From Sarcophilus harrisii (lineage: Eukaryota > Chordata > Mammalia > Dasyuromorphia > Dasyuridae), in contig NC_045426.1 in NCBI RefSeq assembly GCF_902635505.1, forward strand, positions 64,201,507 to 64,265,506: DNA of 64,000 nucleotides, in the 5' to 3' direction. Made by a program: the position numbers and the translations under genes. Each line of letters begins with the position of its first letter. Position 1 is the stretch's first letter. Below, in pieces: positions 1-9,879 of the stretch. Below the pieces are notes generated by a model. It worked only from the letters and a program-made list of their open reading frames with translations, searched no databases and had not been told where the DNA came from.

Positions 1-189
1 AGTTACCACTTGAGATAACCCATTCCCCCTTTAGACATTTCTAATTATTATAAAGTTTTCCCTTAAAGGGAGCCTAAATCTTCCCTAGTCATTATGATAA
101 AAATCACAAAGCTATTCTAGGAGAGATCTAAGAAGTAATTGTGGGGAAAATTAGAGGGTCTCAGGTTCAGAGTTGGAAAGAAATTCAAA

Positions 190-345
190 GGACATATTAA
201 CATAACCTTTTCATTTTGCAGATGAGGGGATTAAAACCCATAAAGGTGAAACAATTTGCTTGAGATCAAACAAATAATAAATGGAATTCAAATTAAAGAA
301 CCCTGACTCCAAATTTAGTGTTCTTTCCATTGTACCATACTGCCT
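190..345 (-). repeat. MIR-like SINE, antisense
   Basis: The stretch reads as the reverse complement of a MIR/CORE-SINE: a 'cattttgcagatgagg' segment, then an 'aattcaaat' box and the terminal 'gtaccatactgcctc'. It is well diverged. Bases 1-189 hold nothing I recognise. Confidence 0.5.
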
Positions 346-507
346 CTCATAATTTTAGTTACAGAACTATAAAAGTTTGTACAATGTGGTATGATTGGTA
401 AATAATTGTAGTACCACATTCAGTGGTAAAAGAGACTGTATCAAGGAATAGCAGAAAGAACACTGGATTTAAAAAGACCCGAGTTCAAATTCTACTTTGT
501 CAGATAG

Positions 508-635
508 AAATACAGGTATTATCCCCACTGTACAGATGAGGAAACTGAGACTTGGGTAGGTGGAATAATTTTTCCATATCAGTATTTGAACCCAGATTTC
601 TTTTGACTTTAAGCCCAGTATTATTTCTTCTCCTT
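508..635 (-). repeat. MIR SINE, antisense
   Basis: It contains the MIR core in reverse ('attatccccactgtacagatgaggaaactgag' region) followed by 'tatttgaacccag'. A forward MIR head ('gagttcaaattct') lies immediately upstream at 452-505, so two MIR pieces meet head to head here. Confidence 0.6.
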
Positions 636-854
636 CACTTTTCATTTAACATCTCTCTAGCACAATAAAGTTTTATAGGCTATTGACTACTCTTTCTACA
701 GGGATATTCTCTTCAATTTGGGCTTTATGACACAGATTCCCTTGATTCTCTTCCTATTGATCTGTTTGTTTTGCATTATTGAGCATTCTAAGAGAAAATG
801 CTGAATGTTTTGGTCTCAGATCAGAATTGGAAGGCATTGCACATGTCATTATGT

Positions 855-990
855 TCTGTGACACTTAGGACTTATGTGACCTCAAAGAGGTCATTTGGCT
901 CTTTGAACCTCAGTTTCCTCATCTGTAAAATGAAAGAAGCAGATCAGGATTCCTATAACCCATCTCAAGATATAAATTCTGTGATCCTAT
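855..990 (+). repeat. MIR SINE, sense
   Basis: The core motif 'cctcagtttcctcatctgtaaaatg' lies near 907-931 and is followed by the usual 'ttctgtgatcc' tail. A second, shorter forward MIR 3' half follows at about 1026-1130. Confidence 0.65.
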
Positions 991-1139
991 AATGTGATTA
1001 CAGAATGGGAAAGGTTGAAAGGAGAACCTGTATCCATTTTTTCTATTTTTGTGACTGAGATCACAAACTCCCTTTTCTTATCTCTCCAATGGGGATAATA
1101 ATACTTAAATTCTCTATCTCAAAGAGTATGAATGAGAAA

Positions 1140-1735
1140 AATCACTTTAGTAGATAAAATGGAGGATGTATTAGAGCAGGGGAGACTTGAGGCAAGGAGA
1201 TCAATTAGGAGGATGTTGCAATGATTCAAGCTGAATATGATGAAGGCTTGATGAAGGATGTGGTTGCTTCCATAGTAGAAGTTTGGAAAAGGAATAGGTT
1301 TTTTTGTTTGTTTGGGGGAAGTAGGAACGGGGTACATTATAAGTCCTCTTACTGAGTTGGAGGTGTGTAGAGGACATCCAGTTCTAAATGTCCAAAGGTG
1401 GTTGGCAAAGTGTGGCTGGAGCTCAGTAGAGAGAATACGCCTGGATCCATAGGTCTGAGAAAAAGCTGCATTTTTTGTTACTGTTCAATTTTGTCCGGCT
1501 CTTCCCGACTTCATTTGGGGTTTTCTCAGCAAAGATACTGGAGTAGTTTGCCACCATCTGCATGGAGAAGATAATTAAGCCCATGGGAGTCCAAGGGGTC
1601 TCCAAGTGAGAAAGTACAGAGGAAGTAGAGATATTCAAGGACAATGCCTTGGGGGACACCCATTAAAAAGTGGTATGATATGGAGAATAAACCCACAAAT
1701 AAAGCTGATAAGGAGCATTAAAATAAGTATGAAGA
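1140..1735 (+). repeat. Ancient 'type A' long repeat, interrupted by a SINE fragment
   Basis: The sequence follows a roughly 1.5-2 kb mammalian interspersed repeat that I know by wording but cannot name with confidence. Diagnostic phrases include 'ggaggatgttgcaatgat', 'cccatgggag' and 'aatgccttgggggac'. An antisense SINE 3' fragment with the 'catttggggttttctcagc' motif interrupts it at about 1468-1560. Several other copies lie in this window. Confidence 0.5.
1468..1560 (-). repeat. Fragment of marsupial tRNA-type SINE, antisense
   Basis: It matches the 3' part of the long marsupial SINE read in reverse ('cttcatttggggttttctc', then 'gatactggagtagtttgcca'). It sits inside the type A repeat and so is the younger of the two. 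Confidence 0.6.
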
Positions 1736-1744
1736 GAAGCAAGT

Positions 1745-1890
1745 CATTAGAAATCTGGGTTCAAAAACTGCCAAGTCTGTTTCCTCATTTGTAAAGTGGG
1801 AACAATAATACCTGTAGTATCAATCTCACAGAGTTTTAAGGCTCAAATGGATCATTTAGATAAACCACTCTGAAAACTTTAAAGCATAAA
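1745..1890 (+). repeat. MIR SINE, sense
   Basis: It shows 'gggttcaaaaactgcc', then the core 'gtttcctcatttgtaaagtggg' and the 3' 'ctttaaagc'. The middle appears deleted. Confidence 0.6.
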
Positions 1891-2554
1891 GTAAACAGCA
1901 GTTTTTATTTAACTTAACAACATAAAGTTGGTATAGCGTAAAATGCTTCTTTTAGAAAACCTGAGAATATAAAAATAAGGAGGCTATAGGAAAAAAAGGC
2001 AAGGATGGTTAATTGAAATTACAGTAATTATGTGACTAACAAAAGAAACCCAGATAATATATGCAAATTTCAGTGTGTTGGCAAGTGACTTATAGCAGCA
2101 ATGGGCCATTAAATTTGTCTATGAGCAACTTTCGGGATTGCTTAGAAAGTTGAGTAGGAGGAATGGCAGAGGTGGAGAATGCTGCAGTCTGCCAAATCAG
2201 ACTGTGCAACTGAATGAACTCTTCCCTGAATTCTTTTGTTCTGCCTTTACACCTGTTCAGGTTTTCTCCATTTTGAAAACAAAACAAAACAAGTCTTGCT
2301 TAATGTTTCTTTTTCCTTCAGTTACTGTATATATTATTTCTTTCCATTCTTTCACTGATAAACCCCACATTATCACTATTTCATCCCTCCTTAAGTCCTG
2401 GTAACCTGGGTTCTTAAAGCAGATTTATTGAATGAACACACAGATTTTTTTGCCAATCCCACTGATCTATTTTCAGGCTTCCTTGCCTGTGACTTCCCTG
2501 AAATATCCGATACTATGTGATATATAGAGGTGGAGGGAATGGGCAGTAGAAATA

Positions 2555-2890
2555 ACAATGAATTTGGATTTAAAAGGCCTTGAAGTTGGAAGATTATCCT
2601 TGTTACTACTTCTGTAGCTTCGAGTAAGTAATTTAATGTCTCTGGATCTCAATTTTTAAGCTGTACTACATGATCCTTTTAAATTTTATTTATTTTATTA
2701 CTTACCTATTTATTTTTGCTGAGGCAATTGGGGTTAAGTGATTTACCCAGGGTCACACAGCTAGGATGTGTTAAGTGTCTGAGGTCACATTTGAACTCAG
2801 GTCCTCCTGACTTGAGGGCTAGTAGTCTGTCCATTGCACCACCTAGCTGTTCCTTACTATATGATCCTTAAGAGAGCTATGTTAACCCTT
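2555..2890 (+). repeat. MIR SINE, sense, split by a younger SINE
   Basis: The left half runs to 2678 and the right half resumes at 2856. The halves are separated by the antisense SINE at 2679-2855. The junctions carry a 14-bp target duplication with one mismatch (ACTACATGATCCTT and ACTATATGATCCTT). Confidence 0.6.
2679..2855 (-). repeat. Marsupial tRNA-headed SINE (WSINE-like), antisense
   Basis: Read in reverse it has the tRNA-like head ('cagctaggtggtgca'), the B-box-like 'gagttcaaatg' and the tail 'aaccccaattgcctc'. It is flanked by the duplications at 2665-2678 and 2856-2869 (13 of 14 identical). This is one of the better preserved SINEs here, which fits a relatively young insertion. Confidence 0.85.
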
Positions 2891-3047
2891 TCCTTCTTTA
2901 AACCTTTAGCTTCTATTTCACTAAATAATCCTGGTTTTCTATCCAACCCAATAATTACTCAGATCAGTTTCTTTTCCATCCTATCTCCTATGATCTCTTC
3001 TAGCTGATTAGTTTCTGCAATCATGCTAGTCTAATCTAAAATCTAAT

Positions 3048-3385
3048 CTAAAATCCTTCGCTTTTAACTTATTCCCAGCAGCTGACAACCCCAAACATTC
3101 CCAAGTATCTCCATTCCTTAAAAAAAAACAAAAAACAAAAAAACCCCACCAAAATCCTTCATTTGACTCCACCAACCCTTTAAGCAATCTTCCCAGGTAT
3201 GTCTCAAACTTTAAAAAACAAAACAAAACAAACAAAAAAACCACCTTCATTTGATTCAACTAACCCTTCAAGCTTTCTTCCCAAATATCTCCCATTCTTT
3301 AAAATGAAACAAAATCCTTCATTTGACTCTACCATCTCTTCAAGTTATCTTCCTTTATCTCTTCCCTTCACAACCAAATTCCTGA
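3048..3385. repeat. Imperfect tandem repeat, 70-100 bp period
   Basis: Three to four units start with 'ccttcatttga' (3156, 3244, 3316; a weaker unit near 3054). Each continues with 'cttcaag..atcttccca', and most end in an A-rich linker. Unit spacing is about 88 and 72 bp because the A-rich linkers differ in length. I do not recognise the unit as a known family. Confidence 0.75.
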
Positions 3386-4254
3386 GAGGAAAGTTTTCTC
3401 TCCTCCCATTCACTTCTCAACCCCTACTAACTTACCTATAGAGGATAGCACTATTTCTCTCTTTAAAAAAAATGTTCCATTTAATTAAAATGCAAATTCT
3501 CCAAGAAGCAGATTTAAAGTGAGCCAGATATTTATTGAAGTATTAAAGGAAAACCTAAAAGTATTTAAAGTAACTTAGGTTTTAAACAAACTCAAACTTT
3601 AAAATCCATGTCCGATAAATGGAGAAATATAGAGAAGGGGAAAACAAAACAAAACCAAAAAACTTCTCTTGATATGGAAAATGGATCAAAAGATTAGAAA
3701 AAGTCATTGAGATTGTGGAGTTGAGTGAATGCATGTTCATGATTTGATAGCTTTTCCTGGCTTCTATAAAACCAAATAGAGAAGAATGCATGTTTTCCCT
3801 TTTTGCAAAAAAGATATTGAGAAGACTGTGTAAATAAGGAGCTCTCTCTCTCAGTTAACTGGCATTATTCAGAAGGCAATTGAGCATCAGTCTTCAGGAG
3901 AAATAGTTTACTGTCCAGTTGACTTAACAAATCACTTATGAAAGAAGTCATGAAAATCCCTCTCCAAAGCTATTCTAAAGTCCCAAGTATAGGTTTTTAA
4001 TCTAACCCTGGTAGAGAAAATTATTATTGTTTAAAAAATAGATTAAGTGAAGAGAAATTATAGTTGAAATAGTTTTAAAAGTACTATATTTGGTAGTTCT
4101 TTAAATTTTGCTCTCATTACTATTTTTATCTAACATTTTTAGAAGTCAGTAATTGGTGTTTTGTCAGTATTCTTGTTACTCAGTAATACGTTTTCTTTTT
4201 ATAGTAATTGAGTAGAATTGTTAGTTAGATCAGCATCGCTGATTTGTGCATTCA
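3386..4254. other. No gene seen; unassigned AT-rich flank
   Basis: No splice-bounded open frame, RNA gene or recognisable repeat is visible. Open frames here are short and of AT-rich composition. Confidence 0.5.
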
Positions 4255-4520
4255 AGGGCTCATGGTTTATTGTTGGTGTTTAGCTGTGCCTGACTTCAAG
4301 ACATCATTTTGGTTTTTTTTTTTGTCAGAGACACTGGAGTGATGTGCCATTTCCTTCTCCAGCTCATTTTGACAGATGGCAACTGTGGCAAACAGGGTTA
4401 AATGAGTGGTCCAGGGTCACATATCTAGTAAGTGTCTGAGGCCAGATTTGAACTCAGGAAGAGGAATCTTCTTGACTCCAGGTCAGGCACTCTATCCATT
4501 TCATTTGCTAGCTGTATACT
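4255..4520 (-). repeat. Long marsupial SINE, antisense
   Basis: It is nearly full length in reverse: 'gccatttccttctccagctcatttt', then 'gggtcacatatctagtaag', then 'tttgaactcaggaagagg' and the tRNA-like end near 'tatccatttcatttgctagctg'. Confidence 0.8.
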
Positions 4521-4895
4521 TGGTGTATTGTATATATTGTATATACACCCAAGTGATTGTATATTTAGTACCAGGAGGGAACAAACACCTTTACAACCTC
4601 ACCCCATAAATTGACATAACTATTACAACCTCACCCCATAAACGGATATAACTATAAAGTAATAGCAAATGTCATATTGTTGATAGCAACACTATTCTCC
4701 CAAGTCACCTGGGTCTGAGTAATTACATCATTTTGCTAACTGGCTTTTGGATCATAAATGATAGACTACTGAATGGAAAGAGAACAGAGATAACTCCTTC
4801 TTAATCCAATTTACACAAATATTAGTGTATTATTTTTCTAAAATTTCATTTTCTTCATGCTATTCTCTTGTACCTATATTAGCTCTCTAATTCCT

Positions 4896-5100
4896 CTAGA
4901 CAGCTAAACAGGAAAACACATCTTGAGTTCAAATTGGGCATCAGATATATATTAGTTGTGGGATCCTGGGCAAGTCACTTACCCCTATGTGCCTCAGTTT
5001 CCTCATTTGTAAAATGAGCTAGAGGAGGAAATGGTTAATCCACTCTAATATTTTTGCCCCCAAATGGGGTCAGAAGGAGAAATGACTTAATAATAACAAA
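4896..5100 (+). repeat. Long marsupial SINE, sense
   Basis: A tRNA-like head ('gagttcaaattgggc') is followed by 'gcctcagtttcctcatttgtaaaatgagc' and the 3' end 'aatggggtcagaaggag...aacaaaa'. Confidence 0.8.
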
Positions 5101-5560
5101 ACATGTCTCTTAGCTAAAATCCAAACTCTCTAAGTTAGCAGTCAAGACTTCTCACAATCTGGCTACTCTACCTGTCTAACCTACTCCTCAAAACCCTCTG
5201 TTCCCATCATATACAATTTGACCCTGCCTACAAATATGATGCCTTTGTTTCATAGCTCTGGTTCATGTTATTTCCACAGCCATTTGCGAATCCAATTTTT
5301 AGATCTCAGTGAAAATCTTTTTTCCCCTCTAGGAGACCTGCTATTTCCAGTCCTGAAGGCTGTGATCTAACCTTCTGTGCACTAGTCTGCTCTTTGCTCC
5401 CTTAGCCTTTATAATCTTTTAGCTGTTATTGTTTCGTGGTTTGTTTGTTTGTTTTTATTTCTTCCAACTAGATAGCAAGCAGCTAGAGTTGAGCACTATA
5501 CTTATATTTCTTCCTCGTCTACCTTGGACTTTTGCTAAGATACTTAATAAAAGTACGAAG
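5101..5560 (+). repeat. LINE-2 3' region, sense
   Basis: It has the L2 phrases 'cacaatctggctactctacc', 'ccatttgcgaatcc' and the terminal part near 'tagatagcaagcagctagagttga'. It lies directly after the SINE. Confidence 0.65.
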
Positions 5561-5639
5561 TCCTGTGATGAAAGACTGAATTTTGTGGTTCCCAAGTCTC
5601 TGAAGTTTGACTTGGAAAGCAACAGGATCAAAGACTTAA

Positions 5640-5832
5640 GAATCATTGGAATTAAGAACCACATGTCTCGAACTGGAAGGGGCCTCGGAGGTGGTCTAGT
5701 CCAACGCACTTGTGAACTAAAACCCTGAGGTTTTAGTGACTTACCCCATGTTACATGGTAAATGGCACAATCCAAATTCTGAATCTATTACTTCTTGACT
5801 ATAAATCCAATAATCTTTGTACTGCGCCATAT
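5640..5832 (-). repeat. MIR SINE, antisense
   Basis: It starts with the typical 'ctggaaggggcctcggaggtggtctagtccaa' region and ends near 'taatctttgtactgcgcca'. Confidence 0.7.
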
Positions 5833-6289
5833 TAACAGTGGCAAAAATAGTGAACTATGTTTCCAAAAACCTTACTCCAATTAAGTACTATGGACTTCCA
5901 ATATCTAAATTGGGGGAAAGAGATATTTGTGTCTTAAGGGACAGCTCCCATATGGTGTATACCTGTCCACCTTCAAACTCTAATTTCTGCCTTCCTTATG
6001 GCCTTCTGCTGCTGCCTTCACTCCGTACATCGATGAGGACTTGAGACATAGGTATATCATTGCTTACACCAGCAGATGAGGTGGGGAGAAGTTGGGAATT
6101 ATGACCTCCCCTGGTATAACCAAGAGAAGAGCAAGGAGAAGGAATTCGTGCGGTTTCCCAGTCATTCTGCCTCCTCTGTTCATTTCAAGGTTTCTTGCAC
6201 TGGCAGGGAGGTTATTCTGGCTTTCTAAGGCCCATGAAGGGGCTGATTTCCCTCACCATTGGTATACCTACCCAGCCCTTCTTCAATTA
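5833..6289. other. No gene seen; unique upstream flank
   Basis: This is non-repetitive sequence leading into the CpG island. Short open frames occur but have no start context, codon signal or splice sites that would support a gene. Confidence 0.5.
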
Positions 6290-6696
6290 GTTTCCACCGT
6301 CCCCCTTCTCGTACCAAGCTTCTTCCGCAACTGGACTCCTTTACCTTCGCCCCGGGCACCTTGAGCTCCCGCTAGTTCCCTCGGACCGTCCCTGTCCCCA
6401 GGATCGGGCCCGTAGGGTACGCTAGGTGCGGGGGTGGGGGCAGGAGACGGCTTCACCTTCCTCCCCCCTCCCCCCAGTCTTGCCCGGGAGTGAGCGTCTC
6501 TGCAGCCCCGAGCTCTCCACGCTCGGGATGCCTTATGTGCCGGGCTCCGGCCTCACGCTCCCCGGGCGCGCCCTCATTTCCCTCCGCCTCCCGTCCTGCC
6601 AGCCGGCTTCCCGGCTTTGGACCTGCCGGAGGGGGAGAATCCGGGAGCGGGCGGGCTCTCCGCCTCCGCCTCCTCCCTGCTCTGTGCACGCCCACT

Positions 6697-6748
6697 GCGT
6701 GTGTATGTGTGTGTGCGTGAGAGAGCCAGCACACACACATACACACGC
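6697..6748. repeat. Perfect 20-bp inverted repeat of TG/CA, 12-nt spacer
   Basis: The left arm is 6697-6716 and the right arm 6729-6748. The arms are exact reverse complements over 20 bases, with a 12-base spacer at 6717-6728. The arms are broken TG/CA repeats that share the same interruption, so this is more than two random microsatellites. It lies in the promoter or 5' leader, about 330 bp upstream of the start codon. Confidence 0.95.
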
Positions 6749-6786
6749 ACATACACACGCGCGCACACACGCGCGCACGCGCGCGA
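6729..6786. repeat. Alternating purine-pyrimidine tract (CA then CG)
   Basis: An almost unbroken run of alternating purine and pyrimidine passes from CA-rich to CG-rich (for example 'acgcgcgcgcacacacgcgc' style units). Such tracts are known to favour left-handed Z-DNA. It shares its first 20 bases with the right arm of the inverted repeat and ends just before the GC box. Confidence 0.85.
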
Positions 6787-6790
6787 TAGC

Positions 6791-6799
6791 GGGGCGGGG
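6791..6799 (+). promoter_or_regulatory. GC box (Sp1/KLF-type site)
   Basis: The motif GGGGCGGGG matches the Sp1/KLF consensus. It lies inside the CpG island directly after the alternating CA/CG tract. Confidence 0.5.
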
Positions 6800-6966
6800 A
6801 AGCCTGGCTCGGCTAGGAGAGCGGAGCGGCGCTGGTCACTCCCAGGACTTCGCTCGGCTCTCTCGGGCTCTCTTAGCGTTCCGGCTCTCGAGGGCGGCGC
6901 GCCCCGAGGCACGCAGGCGGCTCCCTGGTTTGCTCCCACCCACGGTCCCTCCCCTCCGGGGACAGG

Positions 6967-6999
6967 ATGAGTGGGCTGACAGCTCGCCAGCGTTTCTGA
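6967..6999 (+). CDS. Upstream ORF in the 5' leader, 10 codons
   Basis: ATG at 6967 opens a 10-codon frame (MSGLTARQRF) that stops at 6997-6999, 77 nt before the main start codon and in a different frame. An A at -3 gives it a fair Kozak context. If the leader includes this point, the uORF could lower translation from the main ATG while still allowing reinitiation. Whether it is transcribed is not shown by the sequence. Confidence 0.4.
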   Translation: MSGLTARQRF

Positions 7000-7076
7000 A
7001 GCCGGAGGAGGACGGACGGAGGAGAGAGCCGCACGCCCTCTCTCCTGCCCGCCGGGACCGGAGCAGAGCAGGAACC

Positions 7077-7133
7077 ATGAAGCCCGCTCCGTGGAGGATC
7101 CTTCCCTCGCTGCTGCTGTGGCTCCTGCTGGAG
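7077..7133 (+). CDS. First coding exon of an unidentified secreted or membrane protein (signal peptide)
   Basis: ATG at 7077 encodes MKPAPWRILPSLLLWLLLE and runs into a good splice donor, GAG|gtaggg, at 7133/7134; the exon ends in phase 0 after 19 codons. The start has A at -3. The peptide has the layout of an ER signal: a basic start (K2, R7) followed by a leucine-rich hydrophobic core from I8 to L18. The cleavage site would lie in the next exon. This start was chosen because the signal peptide begins at its methionine. The same frame is also open upstream to 6426, so a longer N-terminus cannot be excluded outright, but that region looks like GC-rich leader. No further convincing exon follows before 64000, so the first intron would exceed 56 kb, as is common in neuronal adhesion and receptor genes. 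I do not recognise the gene from 19 residues. Confidence 0.75.
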
Positions 7134-8618
7134 GTAGGGGCTGGGGAGCGGGGCTGCCCGATAACCTTCGCAGATTTGTCCTGGAAACGCAAACAATAAC
7201 CCAGAACTAAGCCGGGGCATGGCAAGTTCGGGGACCGGCTGCCTGCCTCGCCGATCGCCTGGGACAACCCCACCCCGAGGACACCAGGGCGTTGGTTTGG
7301 GAACCGGGGCTCACCGGAGGCACCCATATCTAGATGCATGTATGCCAGCCAGTGTGTAGGCTAGTTTAGTCGTGCTGAGACACCCTAAAAAGGGAATCTG
7401 CCGTACCTCACTCTTTCCCCGACTCCCCTTTTTCTTCCTGTAGTCAGTCACCTCCCGGCTGGAAATCCTGCTTTATTTCGGTTTCTTCTCTCCGGTGCGG
7501 AGGAATCGGGTACCTTTTGGAAAGGAAAATTTGGCTGGCGCTAGCCTAGGAACGAGTATTTTGAGCTGAGAAAGGTGGATAGAGAAAGGCCTTCTCTCAC
7601 CTAGAGATTGTAGGGAAAGAACTATTATCCCCCCAGAGGCATCCCGGGGAGCAACCCTGTGCATAAGGTTATTAGGAAGTCTTTTTCTTATTGAAACTGA
7701 CGGGCCCTGAAATGCGTCTGGTCCTCGTGCGGCTGGTTCACCTTGATCTCTTGTAGAGCAGGTGTACATTTAGAGAATTTCAAGGCGATTCTGCTAACAT
7801 CTCCGCCGAAAGTAAGGGGGGGAGGGGGTTTGGGGGGAAATCCAAGAACCGGCCCTGCATGCTTATTAAAAAGGAAAGCTGCCAGTTTGAGAAGGTGTCC
7901 AGAAACCGGCACAGAAATAGAAAAAGGCTTGTTGCTCTGTGGAAATTGACTCACTTAAGTAGTGAACATATTGAGCCACGTTCCTTTTCTTGGAACGGAT
8001 TGAGGTTGTAAGCTTCCTAGCTAAATCTGATAAGGCCTGCGCACAGATTGAGGTTAGGGCTGGATTGGAAGTTGGATCCCCGTTTGGACTCTTGCCCATT
8101 TGTTGATGGAGTGTGTTCTCCAAAGTGGGCAGGAGCCAGAACTCGGTGGGGATGGTGTGGCTGAATAGGACTGCTGAATTAACTTTGTTCTTAGCTTCAG
8201 TCATTTGGGATGAAGCATTAGTTAACATATAAACTAAGAGTGGGAAATGAGGAGCACCCTAACTCATTGAATTTTGTATTACAAAGCACTTCGGGGAAAA
8301 TTGCAAAAAAAAAAAAAAAAAAAAAAAACCAATCACCTTTCCTTTTTGTGAGGGTCTACGTTCATTCAGCAAAGGACTAGCTTTTCTCCCCCTTTCTCCT
8401 TTTAATAATAATAATAATATTTTTTGCATTTTGAGAGAAAATTTTAGTTCTTGTGAAAAGACTAGTCCATCTGGTTTAAACCCAGGCAGGTTGCCATAAA
8501 AGTTTCTCCCGCAGAGCTCTGACAACATGCTCCTACTTCTTTCTTATCATAGACTTCCCTGTTTTGATTTGGTTTGGGTAGAAAAATGCCCTCTTGGCTT
8601 GTTTTTTAAAAAAAATCA

Positions 8619-8662
<44 letters not shown>

Positions 8663-9160
8663 ACATGTGTTGTTTGTTTGTTTAAGATTTGAAAAAACTT
8701 AGAAAGCTTAGTTTCATTGAACTCACAGGTGCCTTTAACAGAGAAGAAAAAGGAGAGGCAATTGTTTAAATAAAACTTCATTATGTATATGCATTAATGC
8801 ACACGTTACATTTTAGGCCTTAGGTAAATTAATTTAGCATTATTTCTACTTTGAGATCACCTATTATCTTCTTCTAAGTGAGTAGTCAGTTATGCTACTA
8901 CCAGTCTTTATCTTATCAGGAATACATTATTTTTCCAAAGTATTTTTATTGGAGGGAAATACATCAGAGCCATCACTGAAAAGAAAAGAGAGAACTAGCT
9001 TTAGGGCAAAGTAGTACAGTGATAACACCCTCCTAATGAGAAAGGCTGGCAAACAAAGCTCAACATCTGGTTCTTTGGGAACTTCTGGAAGATTGACTAA
9101 ATTTTTGGCCCTGTCCCGGTTAATGGTGGATTGTTGTGTTGACAGCTTGTAAATGATGAT
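7134..9160 (+). other. Start of presumed first intron; unique, with microsatellites
   Basis: This is mostly unique sequence following the splice donor. It contains a run of 24 A at 8305-8328, a short ATA repeat near 8405-8420 and an uninterrupted (TG)19 at 8621-8658. No second exon is evident. Confidence 0.6.
8621..8658. repeat. (TG)19 microsatellite
   Basis: A pure dinucleotide run, and therefore likely to vary in length between individuals. Confidence 0.95.
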
Positions 9161-9179
9161 AATACAAACTCCTCAGCTA

Positions 9180-9620
9180 GGCATTTAAAACTCTTCACAA
9201 TCTGGCTCCCATTTACCTTTCCAGACTTATTTTGCCTCACTCCCCTTCATGTACTCTGTGTTCCAGCCAAACTGCACAATTAATTGTTGTCTCCCATCTC
9301 CCGTGCCCATGTCTGAACTGCCTGCCCTCCATTAGAATGCATCTAATTCCTCAGTTCTTAGAATTTCTAGCTTCTTTTAAAGCTCTACTCAGGTGCTGTG
9401 TCCTAATGGAAGCCTTTATTGATTTCCTCCCAGATGTTATTGCTCTTTTTTTTTTCTCCCCAGATTATCTCATAGATATCTATCTGCTTACATTTTAAAT
9501 CCCTTAGTAGGATATAAGGTCCTTGAGAATGGGGGCTTAAAAAAAAGTTCTCTAACAATTTTTGTCCTAGAATCCCCAGTACTTAGCAGAATATTTTGCA
9601 TGCAATAGGGGTTTAATTGG
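9180..9620 (+). repeat. LINE-2 3' region, sense
   Basis: It carries L2 landmarks in order: 'ctcttcacaatctggctccc', 'tgttccagccaaactg', then 'aggatataaggtccttgagaa' and 'cagtacttagcagaat'. It is one of the more complete L2 ends here. Confidence 0.75.
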
Positions 9621-9639
9621 ATCCTAGTTTTTATAGGAG

Positions 9640-9820
9640 GCAGGGGTCTTAGAGACCATGTAATCAAACACCCTCATCTTACATATGAGGAAACTGAGGT
9701 AGAAGTTGAAAGATTTGTCCAGAGTCCACAGCTAGTAATTATCCAAGACCAGATTTAAACAAGAATCTTATTAACTCTAGGCTCAGCATTATATCCACTG
9801 AATCACTAAGCTGCTAGAAA
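9640..9820 (-). repeat. MIR-like SINE, antisense
   Basis: It shows the reverse core 'tacatatgaggaaactgagg', then 'ccacagctagtaatt' and the end near 'atatccactgaatcactaagctgc'. Confidence 0.7.
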
Positions 9821-9879
9821 AATAATGTATATAAAAACTTTTGGAATTCTTCTTGCTGGGTTTTATACTTGAGGGTTTT

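Larger units (their letters stand above)
6290..7330 (+). promoter_or_regulatory. CpG-island promoter and 5' leader
   Basis: GC and CpG content rise sharply here and fall away again after about 7330. It is the only such block in the 64 kb. No TATA box is visible. A GC box (GGGGCGGGG) lies at 6791-6799. The island ends just past the first coding exon, as expected for a TATA-less promoter transcribed on the + strand. The transcription start cannot be placed from sequence alone. Confidence 0.85.

Noticed and set aside
2679-2855. A tRNA-like sequence with an A/B-box-like promoter
   Set aside because: It is the tRNA-derived head of a SINE and does not fold as a complete tRNA. The same applies to the other SINE heads in the window.
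7077-7133. Naming the gene as a particular receptor or adhesion family member
   Set aside because: I compared the 19 residues from memory with the starts of several long-intron surface-protein genes and none matched, so no symbol is given.
6453-7339. Several overlapping minus-strand and alternate-frame open frames (up to 167 codons) in the CpG island
   Set aside because: GC-rich sequence has few stop codons. The frames overlap one another and the signal-peptide exon, and show low-complexity Arg/Pro/Ser/Cys translations typical of non-coding leader.
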